Shown here in pieces: positions 23,844 to 34,714 of a DNA stretch of 64,000 nt. Each line of letters begins with the position of its first letter. Within the stretch, counting starts at the first letter, position 1. Under the pieces are notes generated by a model. It did no database searches and was not told where the DNA came from. It was given only the letters and a program-made list of their open reading frames with translations. The translations under genes and the position numbers were made by a program. The stretch covers positions 2,604,001 through 2,668,000 of the forward strand of contig BTPP01000004.1 in assembly GCA_037102815.1 (NCBI GenBank), read 5' to 3'. The stretch comes from Neurospora intermedia. Lineage: Eukaryota; Ascomycota; Sordariomycetes; Sordariales; Sordariaceae.

Positions 23844-24701
23844 GGTTTGTACCCGTTGCTGTCTCAAGTTACAATCGCACGATGACAGTGTTGCTGTACT
23901 CTATCCATGGCGATCTCGAACCTCCCCTTTTGGTGTGTTTAGTCGTCCAAGGGAGTTGGTTTTGTAGGCGTGAGGTGGATGTACAAGTGTGTTGTACGCT
24001 GGTCGCGGTCGGCGTCGCAGTTGTGGTTGCCACAAGACGAACAATCCAGTGTCAGTGCCTTATCGGGACCCAGTTCGTTGTCGCCGTACACTCGCAGAGG
24101 AGCGCGATGATGATGATGATGATGATGGACACCGCTTGATGGAGGAAAGGGCTTTGTTGTCATCAAAAAGCGCCACCTTCGACTGGAAGTGGAAAACCAG
24201 CCACTTTGCCAGGTTATCGGTAGCGCCCTCGCTTCGTGCCGCTTGGGTCAAAAGGGAACGGAAGCCGTCCAAACTTTGTGTTTGTGTCAAACAGTCAAAT
24301 ATTGTTGATCTCGGCAAGTGTCAAGATATCAAAAAACTCCAGGGGGGTCGATTAGTGGCACATTATGACGCTACCTGGCTGTGTTAGACCAGGTGTCGCT
24401 GGTTCAGCGATAAGCTGTGAGGTGGTCTCAGGGTTAGGGTTAATGGTGGGACATCCATCGTCGTTTACATCAAGGAGCCGAAAGGGCAGTCACTTATCTT
24501 CCTTCCACACAAATTCAGACTATGAATTGTTTTCTTTCTAAAGATATCTAACCACTTACGCTTGTTACAATTGGTCCAACTGAGGCACATGCGGCCAAGA
24601 AGTCAGCCATACCAAGTTGACAGAATCCCGTTATGTCTACTGCGGTGCCTGCTACGGCCGCCATTGCTACAGTACTTTGCTCCTGTAGAATCAGCAATTA
24701 C
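23844..24701. other. Intergenic: slp1 promoter and NRDE2 3' region
   Basis: About 860 bp upstream of slp1 and downstream of the NRDE2 stop. It contains an ATG/GAT trinucleotide run at about 24106-24126 and a short TTAGGGTTA at about 24433. No gene is supported. Confidence 0.5.
24106..24126. repeat. GAT trinucleotide microsatellite
   Basis: About seven uninterrupted GAT/ATG units in the slp1 upstream region; non-coding in the gene model given here. Confidence 0.8.
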
Positions 24702-27700
24702 CTATCTCCTCCCTCCCTCCCTCCGTCTATCCCACTCTCTACTCCTCTCACGATCATTGTACTTTTCGTCGTATCGTCCCCCTCCCCTTTCACCCCTATC
24801 CGGGCCCATATGGCGATTTCTGTGAAGCGAATCTTCCAAATCCCATCGTCTCTGCCGTTCCAATCTCGCTCTCCTCTCTAATTCCTCCTTCTCCTCCTTC
24901 TCAACCTTCTCCTTCTCCCTCACCACCCTCTTTTCGTCTTCTTCCTTTTCCCTCCACTTCCTCTCAAATCCCTCAAAATCAACATGCACTCTCAACCCCT
25001 TCGCAACCATCGTTCCAAACACCGCCCTCAACTCCCCACTGCTCAAGGCTTTCACCAATGCGCTGCTCCCGCCCCCACCAGGCTCTCCAGGCTCTGCAGT
25101 AGAACCAGCAGGGAATGCCGCCATATAAAGCTTCTTGCTCCATGGACAGGCGGCAACGGCTCTGTAAAACACATCCTTGAGAGCCTTAAGGGTACTCGCC
25201 GCCTGCGCATCCGCCCTCTTTATACCACGCTCCCGGGTCCCTGCCGTGGCAGAGGATCCGTAGGATAAAGAAAGTGCATGAAAGTACACCTGCGTCAGAA
25301 ATCGAATGTAACCGATCCATATGTCCACGTTATATCTGCATGCAGAGGAATCCGAAACGGCGGCTTCGAAAGCGGCCTTGGTGGAATGGATTGTTGCGGC
25401 GCCGATGGGCCTGAGGCCAGCGCCGGAGAGGAGCTCGTATTCGATTGCGAAACGGTAGGTGGGAATTGGTACTGGTGTGTGACTATCTTCTGAGCTGCTG
25501 GTGTCCTTGTCTCTGGCTGAGGACAAGCTTTCGCGCACAATGGAGCGGACGGGGTCGTTGATCCGGAGAGTGGATTGCTCTGCCCAGGCGAGAAGGGAGA
25601 GGAAGAGCGTGTTGTGGGGGAAGAGACGGAGAAATTCGTGAAGATATTGGCGTAGGGTAGAAGGCTTGTAAGGGCCGTGATCTGCGTGGTGGTAGAGAAG
25701 GCGAGCGCCGATTTGAAGGAGTCGTTCGTGGAGGGTTTGGTGACCTAGGGAGCTCAGTTCGGTAGTGAAAGATTGTATGTTTGCGAGAGCGGAGGTGATG
25801 TTGCCTTGGCTTGAGTACTTCGTGCTGCCGCTGCTGTTCTCGGCTCTTGAGAGGTAGTCGAGAAGAGCAAGGCTTTCGGCATATTGGAGTGCCGGTTCTG
25901 TTTGGTGAGAAGAGAGGGAGTAGTCTCGCTTGGTAGAAAAGTGAGCTCTTGCTTTTAGGAGCAGAGCTGGCGATACCGGCAAGCCCTTCTCCACGTCTAG
26001 AGTAATGTCCACAGAAGACAACAGCCGAAGCAGAGCGCGTTGCATGTTTCCTGCGTTCAGGTGCATCCATACCCAGGTGTTCCATAATAGCTGGCTATCG
26101 GGGGAACTTTGGCTTGCTGCCGAGAGTAGTACCTTTTCGGCAATGCCAATGTTTCCGTTTGCACATTCAATCATGGCGTAGGCATTATATAGTCTCGTGT
26201 TGGATGGGTATCGTCTCAGCAGCCCCTTGGCGACCTTCTTAGCCCCCAAGGGTTCACTAAGCCATGCCAATGCCAGATAGTACTCAGCCAATTGTTCAAT
26301 ACCACAAGTAAGGACCAGATAATGGAGTGTCTCGAGTACCCAGGGAGGCCTAACATCACCATCCGCATCTATGCTGAGACTAGCCCATTGGCCGAGATAC
26401 TGAAACCAGTCCTGCCCGGAAAAAAGGAGTTCTTGTGAGAGAGCCATGTTTCCACCTTGTTGCCCGAACAATGGGGGCTTTCGCTCTATCTCCACCGAAT
26501 TCAAGACATCGTGGCGGCCTATTTGATCCAGCAAAGATTCAAAGGCTTGTCCACGAGGCGCAATGAAGGGATCTTTCAGCGCAGAAGATTTCGCGGTATT
26601 TGGAAGTCGACAGAATGTCAAAAAGGCATCGACTAGCTGAAGCTGTACCTGAGGGAGCATTTGGGATGGGATCCACAACACCAAATCCTTGATATCCGAA
26701 AACATGACGATTCGGAATGGGTCATCATCTGTTCCTTCGTCCAGAGTACGCGCCGGCATTCGTGCCTTTGCCGCCTCTCGTCGTTCCAGCGACGCCCATG
26801 CCTCAAATGGATCCCTCGCCTGAGGAGGCCCTGATGGCTCCCTTGGTATTGCTTCTGGTGGGTCGGTCATAGCGCCCACGTCTTCAACAAAGTGACGCCA
26901 ACCTTTAGCATTGCCCTCACCTATTCGTGGTACTTCACTTTCCCAGAAGTCAGAAAAGTCCTCAATGGCTGATTGGAAGTTTGAAGCGTTCCTGGGCCGG
27001 CAGAAGTTCAGTTCTAGAGTTGCTTGCCACGCAGCCACAGCCAGCTCAATGTAGCCAGAGTCTCGAAAGTAGCACGTTAATCTGACGAACACGTAAATCA
27101 GCTGGCTGCAGAGCATGACAACATTCTTTTCCGAAGATGCAGTTGCTAATGTGCGGTTGAGGATTTGCAGCTTGGTCACCATGAAGGTCTTCAGTTCATC
27201 ATATGTGAAAGTTGCCACCTGCGAAAGCTCATAGTTTAGGCGTGAAACCCATAACTGGAAGCTGTCGGGGTTGCTCTTGGTGGTCTCTTCCCAGCGCTTC
27301 GCAAGCTGCTTGGGATCCCACACCTTTTCGCCCTCGCGCATCATTCCGTTCAACAAGGTCTCCTTCAGAGAGATGTCAAGTGCATGGGGAAGGGCCTCTT
27401 CATAAAGAGACAACTTGAGTTCGGCCAGAGCTTTTACCTGATCCCCAATTATGACCTGGCCCTCAAGTTGATGCTCCATGAAGAGGGTGTCTTGCAACCC
27501 AATCAACTCGAGCCAAGCCTTGGTGTCCTGAGGGCTATTTTTGACCTGGCGATGGAGTTCAAGAGATCTCTTCTTGGCGGTTGACATGTCCGAAAGATGA
27601 CTGCCCACCTTGTTTTCGCTCTCTGAATCGGACAATGTCTCATCACCATCCGAGTCCTCATCCTCTGACTTGGCTTTGCCATAGATGGACCTGTAATCTG

Positions 27701-28478
27701 GTGTTTTGTCACCGTCCTCAGGCGCTGGTGATCTATCGGCACGTTGCCGTTTTCTGGGAGGCTCGAGAGATATGAAGTCGCCATCCTCTGCTGCTGATTC
27801 TCCATTTTCACCACCCACACCAGGCTTGATGTGCTTTGCTTTCGCTCCCTTGGCTCTGGCCCAAGCCATCAAAGTCTTGTCTCCGAAGACCGAACCGTTG
27901 CCCCTACCCTCGCCCGGGCCTCGGACGGTGAAGACTTCCTTCGAACCTTGGAAAGAAACGGAGAGATAGCCTGGGGAGCCGATGAGTTTTCCAGCACCAA
28001 AGCGGCGATAAGATGGTATTTTTGAGCGCTCATTTCCGCCATAACGGAAAATCAAGGCGTCCTCACTTTTGTCAAAGTAGAACAGATCGGTATTCTGGCT
28101 GGTAGATGATGGCTTGTGGAGCGGATGCTGGGCTTCTTTGAACTGTGAGGCAGGGCTGGCTGACCGTCTACGGTGATGGCGATGTGGATCATGGTGTCGA
28201 CTGTGATGTCTGTCATGCTGCCTGGCAGGATGCCTGTCTCTGTCCCTCCCTCTTTCTCTCTCCCTCTCCCTCTCGCTATCACTGTCGTCCTTGTGACGGT
28301 CCCGGTCATAATCCCTCCGGCGATGTCGTCTTTCACGGTCCTCCTTCTTCTCCCGATCCCGTGATGAGCCTCGGAGTGTCGATGATCGTTTTTCGGGGTC
28401 TGCCTTGGGGGCTGGTGTGGCTGGTGCGAATGAGGTGAACTTGGGCACCGCGCGGCGTTTCACCTCGTTGGACGACAT
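24702..28478 (-). CDS. nrde2: NRDE2 homologue (NRDE-2/Nrl1 family RNA surveillance protein)
   Basis: Single-exon gene of 1258 residues. NRDE-2 proteins act in nuclear RNAi (C. elegans), splicing of cryptic introns and heterochromatin islands (S. pombe Nrl1), and bind the MTR4 helicase. The N-terminus (residues 1-130) is a low-complexity Arg/Asp/Glu/His region (SERERERERGRDRDRH, RHHDPHRHHRRRS), like splicing-associated proteins. The stretch DLFYFDKSEDALIFRYGGNE with the nearby SKIPSYRRFGAGKLIGSPGY is the conserved N-terminal NRDE-2 motif. The NRDE-2 domain begins at about residue 305 (MSTAKKRSLELHRQVKNSPQ, DTKAWLELIGLQD). The rest is helical HAT/TPR-like repeats (WLSRLNYEL-type, LYNAYAMIECANGNIGIAEK). 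A highly charged coiled coil closes the protein. It is directly upstream of slp1 on the same strand but separated by ~860 bp. Confidence 0.9.
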   Translation of the reverse strand: MSSNEVKRRAVPKFTSFAPATPAPKADPEKRSSTLRGSSRDREKKEDRERRHRRRDYDRDRHKDDSDSERERERERGRDRDRHPARQHDRHHSRHHDPHRHHRRRSASPASQFKEAQHPLHKPSSTSQNTDLFYFDKSEDALIFRYGGNERSKIPSYRRFGAGKLIGSPGYLSVSFQGSKEVFTVRGPGEGRGNGSVFGDKTLMAWARAKGAKAKHIKPGVGGENGESAAEDGDFISLEPPRKRQRADRSPAPEDGDKTPDYRSIYGKAKSEDEDSDGDETLSDSESENKVGSHLSDMSTAKKRSLELHRQVKNSPQDTKAWLELIGLQDTLFMEHQLEGQVIIGDQVKALAELKLSLYEEALPHALDISLKETLLNGMMREGEKVWDPKQLAKRWEETTKSNPDSFQLWVSRLNYELSQVATFTYDELKTFMVTKLQILNRTLATASSEKNVVMLCSQLIYVFVRLTCYFRDSGYIELAVAAWQATLELNFCRPRNASNFQSAIEDFSDFWESEVPRIGEGNAKGWRHFVEDVGAMTDPPEAIPREPSGPPQARDPFEAWASLERREAAKARMPARTLDEGTDDDPFRIVMFSDIKDLVLWIPSQMLPQVQLQLVDAFLTFCRLPNTAKSSALKDPFIAPRGQAFESLLDQIGRHDVLNSVEIERKPPLFGQQGGNMALSQELLFSGQDWFQYLGQWASLSIDADGDVRPPWVLETLHYLVLTCGIEQLAEYYLALAWLSEPLGAKKVAKGLLRRYPSNTRLYNAYAMIECANGNIGIAEKVLLSAASQSSPDSQLLWNTWVWMHLNAGNMQRALLRLLSSVDITLDVEKGLPVSPALLLKARAHFSTKRDYSLSSHQTEPALQYAESLALLDYLSRAENSSGSTKYSSQGNITSALANIQSFTTELSSLGHQTLHERLLQIGARLLYHHADHGPYKPSTLRQYLHEFLRLFPHNTLFLSLLAWAEQSTLRINDPVRSIVRESLSSARDKDTSSSEDSHTPVPIPTYRFAIEYELLSGAGLRPIGAATIHSTKAAFEAAVSDSSACRYNVDIWIGYIRFLTQVYFHALSLSYGSSATAGTRERGIKRADAQAASTLKALKDVFYRAVAACPWSKKLYMAAFPAGSTAEPGEPGGGGSSALVKALSSGELRAVFGTMVAKGLRVHVDFEGFERKWREKEEDEKRVVREKEKVEKEEKEELERRARLERQRRWDLEDSLHRNRHMGPDRGERGGGRYDEKYNDRERSREWDRRREGGRR

Positions 28479-30982
28479 GGCGATTCATGGGACTCCCGAG
28501 TGTCCTCCATAAGTTCCAATCAGGTTCACTGGGTTTCGAAGGCTTCTGTTCGCAATACTGATCGACACGATGCCATCAAAGGCAAAGAAGGTTAGATGAT
28601 GTTGAAGATGGGACAGCTGGCAGTGGATGATTTGCAGTTGCCAGCGGTAACAGACGGGAGTGTTGGGTCTGAGGTCTGCCTACAATACTGTGGGAGTGGG
28701 CGAGTGGCACAGTGAGAGGTGACAACTGAAGCCCGTAAACGCTATGGCCTAACAGGTGGACCCCAAGCGGACCCACCTGGCTTTCACCGGCACGGGGCTT
28801 ACACTACCTACCTACAGAGAGTTGTATACGCAGTACACTATACAAGTATACTGCATACTAGAGTAGTAGTACACTGTACAACATGGATCCTCTTCTACCT
28901 ATTTACCTCCAAATCTGAACCAAGGTTTCTTGCCGATTTGGGTTGCAAATTTGAACCAGCGAGACCAACACGGCAAGGCCATACTGAAGCAGATCGGCGC
29001 CATAACTTATCTCGTCCACTTTTAACTTTGAGGCTTTTAGCGCGGCCGTACCCCGCCCGCATGCCAATAGCCATTGACCACTGGCACGGCAATCTTCAGA
29101 CTTAGTGTAAAGCCGGAGAATTCGAGATCCATGCGGCGCGAAGACAGCTCCACTGATCCCCAGCCCTCCAGTCTCTTTCCCAATCCCCGTTCTGTGAGTG
29201 CAGCTGTTACACTACTGGTCTATAGCAGATGTGGGTGTTCATCCTATCTAGTCTAAAAGTCCAGATGAGCAAGCGATCAAGATCAAAGCAAGATATTGTG
29301 AGACCTACTATGTACTAATATGTAACCATGTCAGCCGAGCATGGTGGGTCTCTGTTCTTCAATCTGAGGTCGGGTCGGGTGCCAGGGTGTCACTATGGTA
29401 TGTAGAGGTAAGGTAATTTTTAGTGCTGGTGTGTGACTGGTGGAGCATTGCAACTCTCTGTCTTGGCTGCTGCGAAACAGCCGATGGCCGATCCTTGGGC
29501 TGTTGGATGGACGACGGTGACGGGCAGTGGGAAATGGCGCCTTATCGTACGACGACACCACCCCCAACCCTAACCCGTCTGGGGTATGTACATAGTACAC
29601 TATGTATCTTCCCTGGACCCCTCCGTCTCCTCCAACGATGAAACCCACGACGGGGTTCCTTCGGGGTCCTTCTTCCTGGGACAACATCGTGGGGCTGCCT
29701 GACCATGACATAACCAGGCAGCTCAACGACTACCCTGGACATCTGCATGGATTGGCAGCAGGGGAAAGGCCTGGAAGATGCCCGAGTTCTTGTTGCTATC
29801 TTGTCCATATGTCGGTGCTGGCGTTGCATGAGACTTGAGGAAGCCATTCGAACCCCCCGAATCACGCCCGCAATCCGAAGCTAATCCACCCCGGCGGGCC
29901 ACAAAGGTTCTCTTGTCCTGTCGTTCTCTGCCGAGATACGCGATAGCGCGACAAGGACGGCAATCACCTCATGCACCACGCATGCTGAAGCCGGTTGGCG
30001 GGAAGCATGATGTGCAAACGGAGGACTGAGTGAGGGACGGGAGGGGACGGAGTTACACACTTAATGCCTCTCAGTCACACACCCTTCCCAGCTTCCCGCC
30101 TTTGCTTTACATATATGTACCGCGGCATGGCTTACCTTACTGCCGCCTGCATGCTTGACGTCCTCCTCGATATTTTTTATTCTTTTCAAATGTTTTTATA
30201 TTGATTCGTGTTTTGACCTCTTCTCTCGATTCTCGGCATATCGTCACTTGATACCGCTGTCGCACCCTCAAACGCCCCTATGAACATCCCGTGATACCTT
30301 CGGAAAGCCCTTTCTGGCACGGTACCGACGACTCTCAGTCACACTTACTTTACACGGGTACCGCTTACACCGACGCCAAAAGCAGCCATCTGACAGACCC
30401 TTTTTGTTTTCCCTGACAGCTGCGCCTCGTGTCGAGTATCGAGTCCTGTTGGTGTTCGGGTCGGCTGTCGGCTTCAAGCTACGAGGACTGGAGTCATACC
30501 TTACCTATCAGGGTGCGCACGTGGGACTAGACACTGCCGTCATACCGGTCAGCCCTTCCCTTTTCATGCGCTCCTTTGCCGTCAGGTAGCCTCTTGCCCA
30601 ACACAACCTCGACATCCAAGACACCAAACTCTTACGACGGTGACTTGCCGGCTTCCAGGCCGAGGGCGTCATTGCGACCAACGGAGAACGCGGCGGTGAT
30701 CACCAGTGTTTGTCTGGTCCAGGCTTTGTAACCATACCTTAGCAACGTGTCACTCACCCTCACAAGCTTTGTCTTTGGAGTTTTGACTTTGTTGCTTCCT
30801 GTTTTGCGCTTTCTCGGTGGCCGGCGCTGTTTCTTGGTTCAGCCCAACTGCGACATCACCCATCTCATCTGACGGGGAAAGTTTCGCCATCCCCCACGCA
30901 ACGCCACCACATTCCTGGCTACAGTTTCCACCCTGGACTTGTCCTGCATTGTTTCTCGTTGCTTCAACACAACAAATCTCTA
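28479..30982. other. Divergent region between NRDE2 and the CLC antiporter
   Basis: About 2.5 kb with no supportable gene. Open frames are short and mutually inconsistent. Short palindromic TAGTACACTA-like sequences occur near 28825-28885 and 29585-29610. The last ~850 bp is probably promoter and leader of the CLC gene (poly-T near 30170-30200). Confidence 0.45.
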
Positions 30983-33949
30983 ATGGCGGGGAGAAAACAC
31001 GCGCCTCGGATGCGCGAGCTTCGCGATGGCCAAAACGACAGCAACCAGAACAGCCAGAACGACTCGGATGGTCTACTCTCGGCAGAACCTTCGCAACAGT
31101 CATATCTCTCGGTTCCAAGCTCACCCTCAAGCTATCGCCGCACACGAGCCAACATGAGCCAAGCTGGCGGTGCCCCTGATGAGCGCACTTCTCTACTGGG
31201 AACAACCCGTGCTTCGCGCATCCGCATAGCCAGCGCTCATGGCACGCCCAGGGCTCCCCACCTTTCTAGAAATCAGAGTTATGGCGGTAAGTTATCGCCG
31301 TCCTTTCGGATGTTGATGCATTTTTTGACAATAGGGCTTTAGCAGGAGAAGGGACAGACACGGGACGAAGCAACCCACCGACTCGACACCATAGCCGCGC
31401 AAACTCCTGGGGCCAGCGCCTGATACGCGCCCTTGCCGACCGCCAGGAGGAACCCGTCTCCGAACCCAAAGGGTCCGTCTTCCCGGACGACCGCGTCTGG
31501 TATGACCAATTCACCTCGACCGACTGGGTTCACGATAGCATCGCCGACGCTCACCGTGTCAAGGCTCTCCGCAGCCGGAAGGACTTCTGGGGCCGTGTCT
31601 ATATTCTGTTCGACGGTGCTCAGGGGTGGATACTCAGCGCTCTGGTCGGCTTTATTATTGCTGTTCTTGCCTATATTGTCGATGTCACAGAATCGACATT
31701 CTTCGACTTCAAGGATGGCTATTGTGCAAGGGGCTGGCTGATCAGTGAGAAGAGATGCTGTCCACATGGCCCTTGCACCGACTGGCGGGACTGGGGTGAG
31801 GTCATGCATGGATGGCCGTTCGGAGAGCGCTGGACCGAGTTTGTCATCTACCTCGGCTTGGTGATTACTCTGGCCAGCGTATCTTGCTTGCTCACCCTGA
31901 CTACCAAGACCGTCGTTCCCTCGGCATACCGGTTGTCGACACTGGATGAAAACCTGGCTGCTGCTCCGGTGTCTCCTGGAGGCAATGGGGATGATGGGGG
32001 CGACAGCCCCAATGGCAACGGTACTCTCAGCCGACGGGCATCCGTCGCTCCGCCCGCTGCTGCCCCTTCCATGATCTACTACTCGGCTGCTGGAAGCGGT
32101 GTTGCCGAGGTTCGCGTCATCCTTAGTGGCTTCGTCCTCCACGGATTCCTGGGTCTCAAAACCCTCATTATCAAGACTGTTGGCCTTGTTCTGAGCGTCG
32201 CATCTGGTCTGAGTTTGGGCAAGGAAGGCCCGTATGTACACATTGCGACCTGCGTCGGCAACATTGCCTGCCGTCTCTTCAGCAAGTATGATCGCAACGA
32301 TGCCAAGCGTCGTGAGGTTCTCTCTGCCGCTGCCGCCGCTGGTGTGGCTGTTGCTTTTGGCGCCCCCTTGGGTGGTGTGCTCTTTGGACTGGAAGAGGTA
32401 GCCTACTTCTTCCCTGCCAAAACACTCTTCAGGACCTTCTTCTGCTGCATCACGGCGGCCTTGACGCTCAAATTCCTCAATCCATATGGAACCCACAAGA
32501 TTGTCATGTTTCAGGTACGCTATCTGATCGACTGGGAGTACTTTGAGCTGGTTAGTTTTATCCTTGTCGGAGTTCTCGGTGGCGCGGCCGGTGCCCTCTT
32601 CATCAAGGCCTCTCGCAAGTGGGCGGTGACGTTCCGCAGGATTCCCATCATCAAGAAGCATCCTCTTCTGGAAGTTGTCCTGGTCGCCCTTGTCACCGGC
32701 TTGATCGGCTACTGGAACGGTCTCACCAAGTTGCCTGTTGCCAAGCTACTATATAACCTCGCGGCTCCATGCGATGACCGGGACAACAACCTGGAAGATC
32801 TCGGCCTTTGTCCCGATTCCAAGGCCGATATACCGCCCATCCTGTGGCACTTGCTCTGGGCTTTCCTTATCAAGGGTCTCCTAACCATCATCACCTTCGG
32901 CATCAAAGTTCCCGCGGGCATCTATGTCCCGTCCATGGTAGTCGGCGGTCTCATGGGCCGGCTCATTGGGCACATGGTGCAATGGCTCGTCCTCGCCTTC
33001 CCCGATGCGGCCATGTTCAGCAGCTGCAACAAAGTCTCTTCCGTCTCATGCATCCAACCCGGCGTCTACGGCCTGATTGCCGCCGGCTCCACCATGTGCG
33101 GCGTGACCCGCCTGTCCGTCACGCTGGCCGTCATCCTGTTCGAGCTAACCGGCAGTTTGGATTATGTGCTCCCTTTTAGTTTGGCCATCCTGGTGGCCAA
33201 GTGGACGGCCGACGCGATCGAGCCGCTCAGCATTTATGACTTACTAACGGAAATGAACTCGTACCCGTTCCTCAACAACAAGCACAAACCCGTGTTCACC
33301 TCCGAATTGATCGACATCGTTCCCCGTGTGCGACGCGAGCGCATCATCGATATCTCCAACTCGCCGCTTGTGCCGGCCACGTCGCTGCGCTCCAAGCTCG
33401 AATCGCTGCACAGGGCCGGCGAGCTGGACGGTGGTTTGCCTATTATCAGGAACGATATTCTGGTGGGCCTAATCCCAGCCCCGGATCTGGAGTATGCGTT
33501 GGATAATTTGCCGGATGAGAGCACGGCACTTTGTTTGATGGCGAACGTGCCAAGTATTGATGATAGTGATGACGAGGAGGGTGGGGGCAGAAGGGATCCG
33601 ACGGATTTCACGCCTTACATTGATCCGGTCAGTATTTCCTGCATGTTGGAGGAATATATTGGCAGATTGTTACTGACGCATGGACCCAAAAACAGGCACC
33701 AGTAGCTTTGGATATCCGATCCCCTATGGACTTGGTCTACGAGCTTTTCGTCAAGTTGGGGCTAAGGTACATCTGTATCTTGAGAGACGGCAAGTACGCT
33801 GGCATGGTAAGTTGATTTCCTCCTCCCCTTCCCCTTTCATTCTCCGGTAGTTGCTTCCGGATCTTCTAACATATTCCCACGAACAGACACATAAGAAGAC
33901 CTTTGTCAAGTATATGCGTGAGTTGGAGGAGCAAGAGGGTAAAGAATGA
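30983..33949 (+). CDS. CLC-family voltage-gated chloride/proton antiporter
   Basis: Intracellular chloride transporter of the ClC-3/4/5 and yeast Gef1 branch. Four exons: 30983-31286, 31343(or 31346)-33627, 33696-33806 and 33887-33949, about 920 residues. The N-terminus is a disordered basic region. The CLC core shows GSGVAEVRVILSG (GSGIP equivalent), GKEGPYVH with the gating glutamate, GVLFGLEEV with the proton glutamate, and GIYVPSMVVGG (GxFxP equivalent). Having both glutamates argues for a Cl-/H+ exchanger and not a channel. Two CBS domains follow: IIDISNSPLVPATSLRSKLE to PIIRNDILVGLIPAPDLEYA, and DIRSPMDLVYELFVKLGLRY to ILRDGKYAGM. An acidic stretch (DDSDDEEGGG) lies between them. The acceptor of exon 2 is a tandem TAG/CAG. 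Likely location is Golgi, endosome or vacuole, by family. Confidence 0.94.
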
Positions 33950-34714
33950 AGTCTCTTTTAGGTTTTCGGACCAGATTTTGCTTGTCCAGACGACATCACG
34001 CATCTGAATCTTTTTGGTTTTTGAAGCGGGAAAGCATTTGTGGAGGAGAGAATGTGTGTGCAGAAGAGATCTGGTAGCATTTATGTGTACATGGATTTTT
34101 CCTTGTCTATATTATTCGGCATGGCGCTCATACCGGCATCTCACGGCGTTTTCTGGGGCGTCGAGGAGTTGACATTCGCATATCATATTTCTTGTTGGCA
34201 TCTTATTATGGTCTAGAGATCTCCTCCCACTTTCGTTCTTAGATCTATAGAAGTTTTTAGCGTGGATCCATCTACCATTCTTGGTCGCTTACAGGGTAAC
34301 TTCATACGAACAGGAGCGGTCGATCGAACATCACTGATGTTAATCAGGAACAGATGACGCTCATGCTATCTCTTCCTAAGTGGTACTTGGTTACACACGT
34401 GCACCCCGTTCCGGCTATATAATTCCAACAGTCTGGAACTTTATTTACAATTTACACAATGACCATGATCCATTCTCTTTTCCAACGCTCGTTTTTGCGG
34501 TATGCCAAACTCTTTGCCCTCTAGGTGATCTTGCTGGGGGTAGTGACGTCTTCCCTTCTAGCATCCCAACCCAAACACCTCGCCACATCCAAACGCCCTT
34601 CCATACATGGGATCAAAACATCCAACCCACCTCCAGGGCTAATAGATAGCAGACAAATCCCGCAAACCATACTTCTACCTCCAAAATCAACCATCCCCTC
34701 CTGGCCAAGCAGGC
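33950..34714. other. Convergent 3' region between the CLC and M18 peptidase genes
   Basis: About 765 bp between converging genes. No coding feature is supported; presumably both 3' UTRs. Confidence 0.5.

Noticed and set aside
23844-23867. Eight extra residues upstream of the Slp1-like start
   Set aside because: The extension begins with TTG; the ATG at 23843 begins a good signal peptide.
24428-24440. Telomere-like TTAGGGTTA
   Set aside because: Less than two repeat units; not a telomere seed.
30959-30982. Eight extra residues upstream of the CLC start
   Set aside because: The frame there opens with TTG, not ATG; the first ATG is at 30983.
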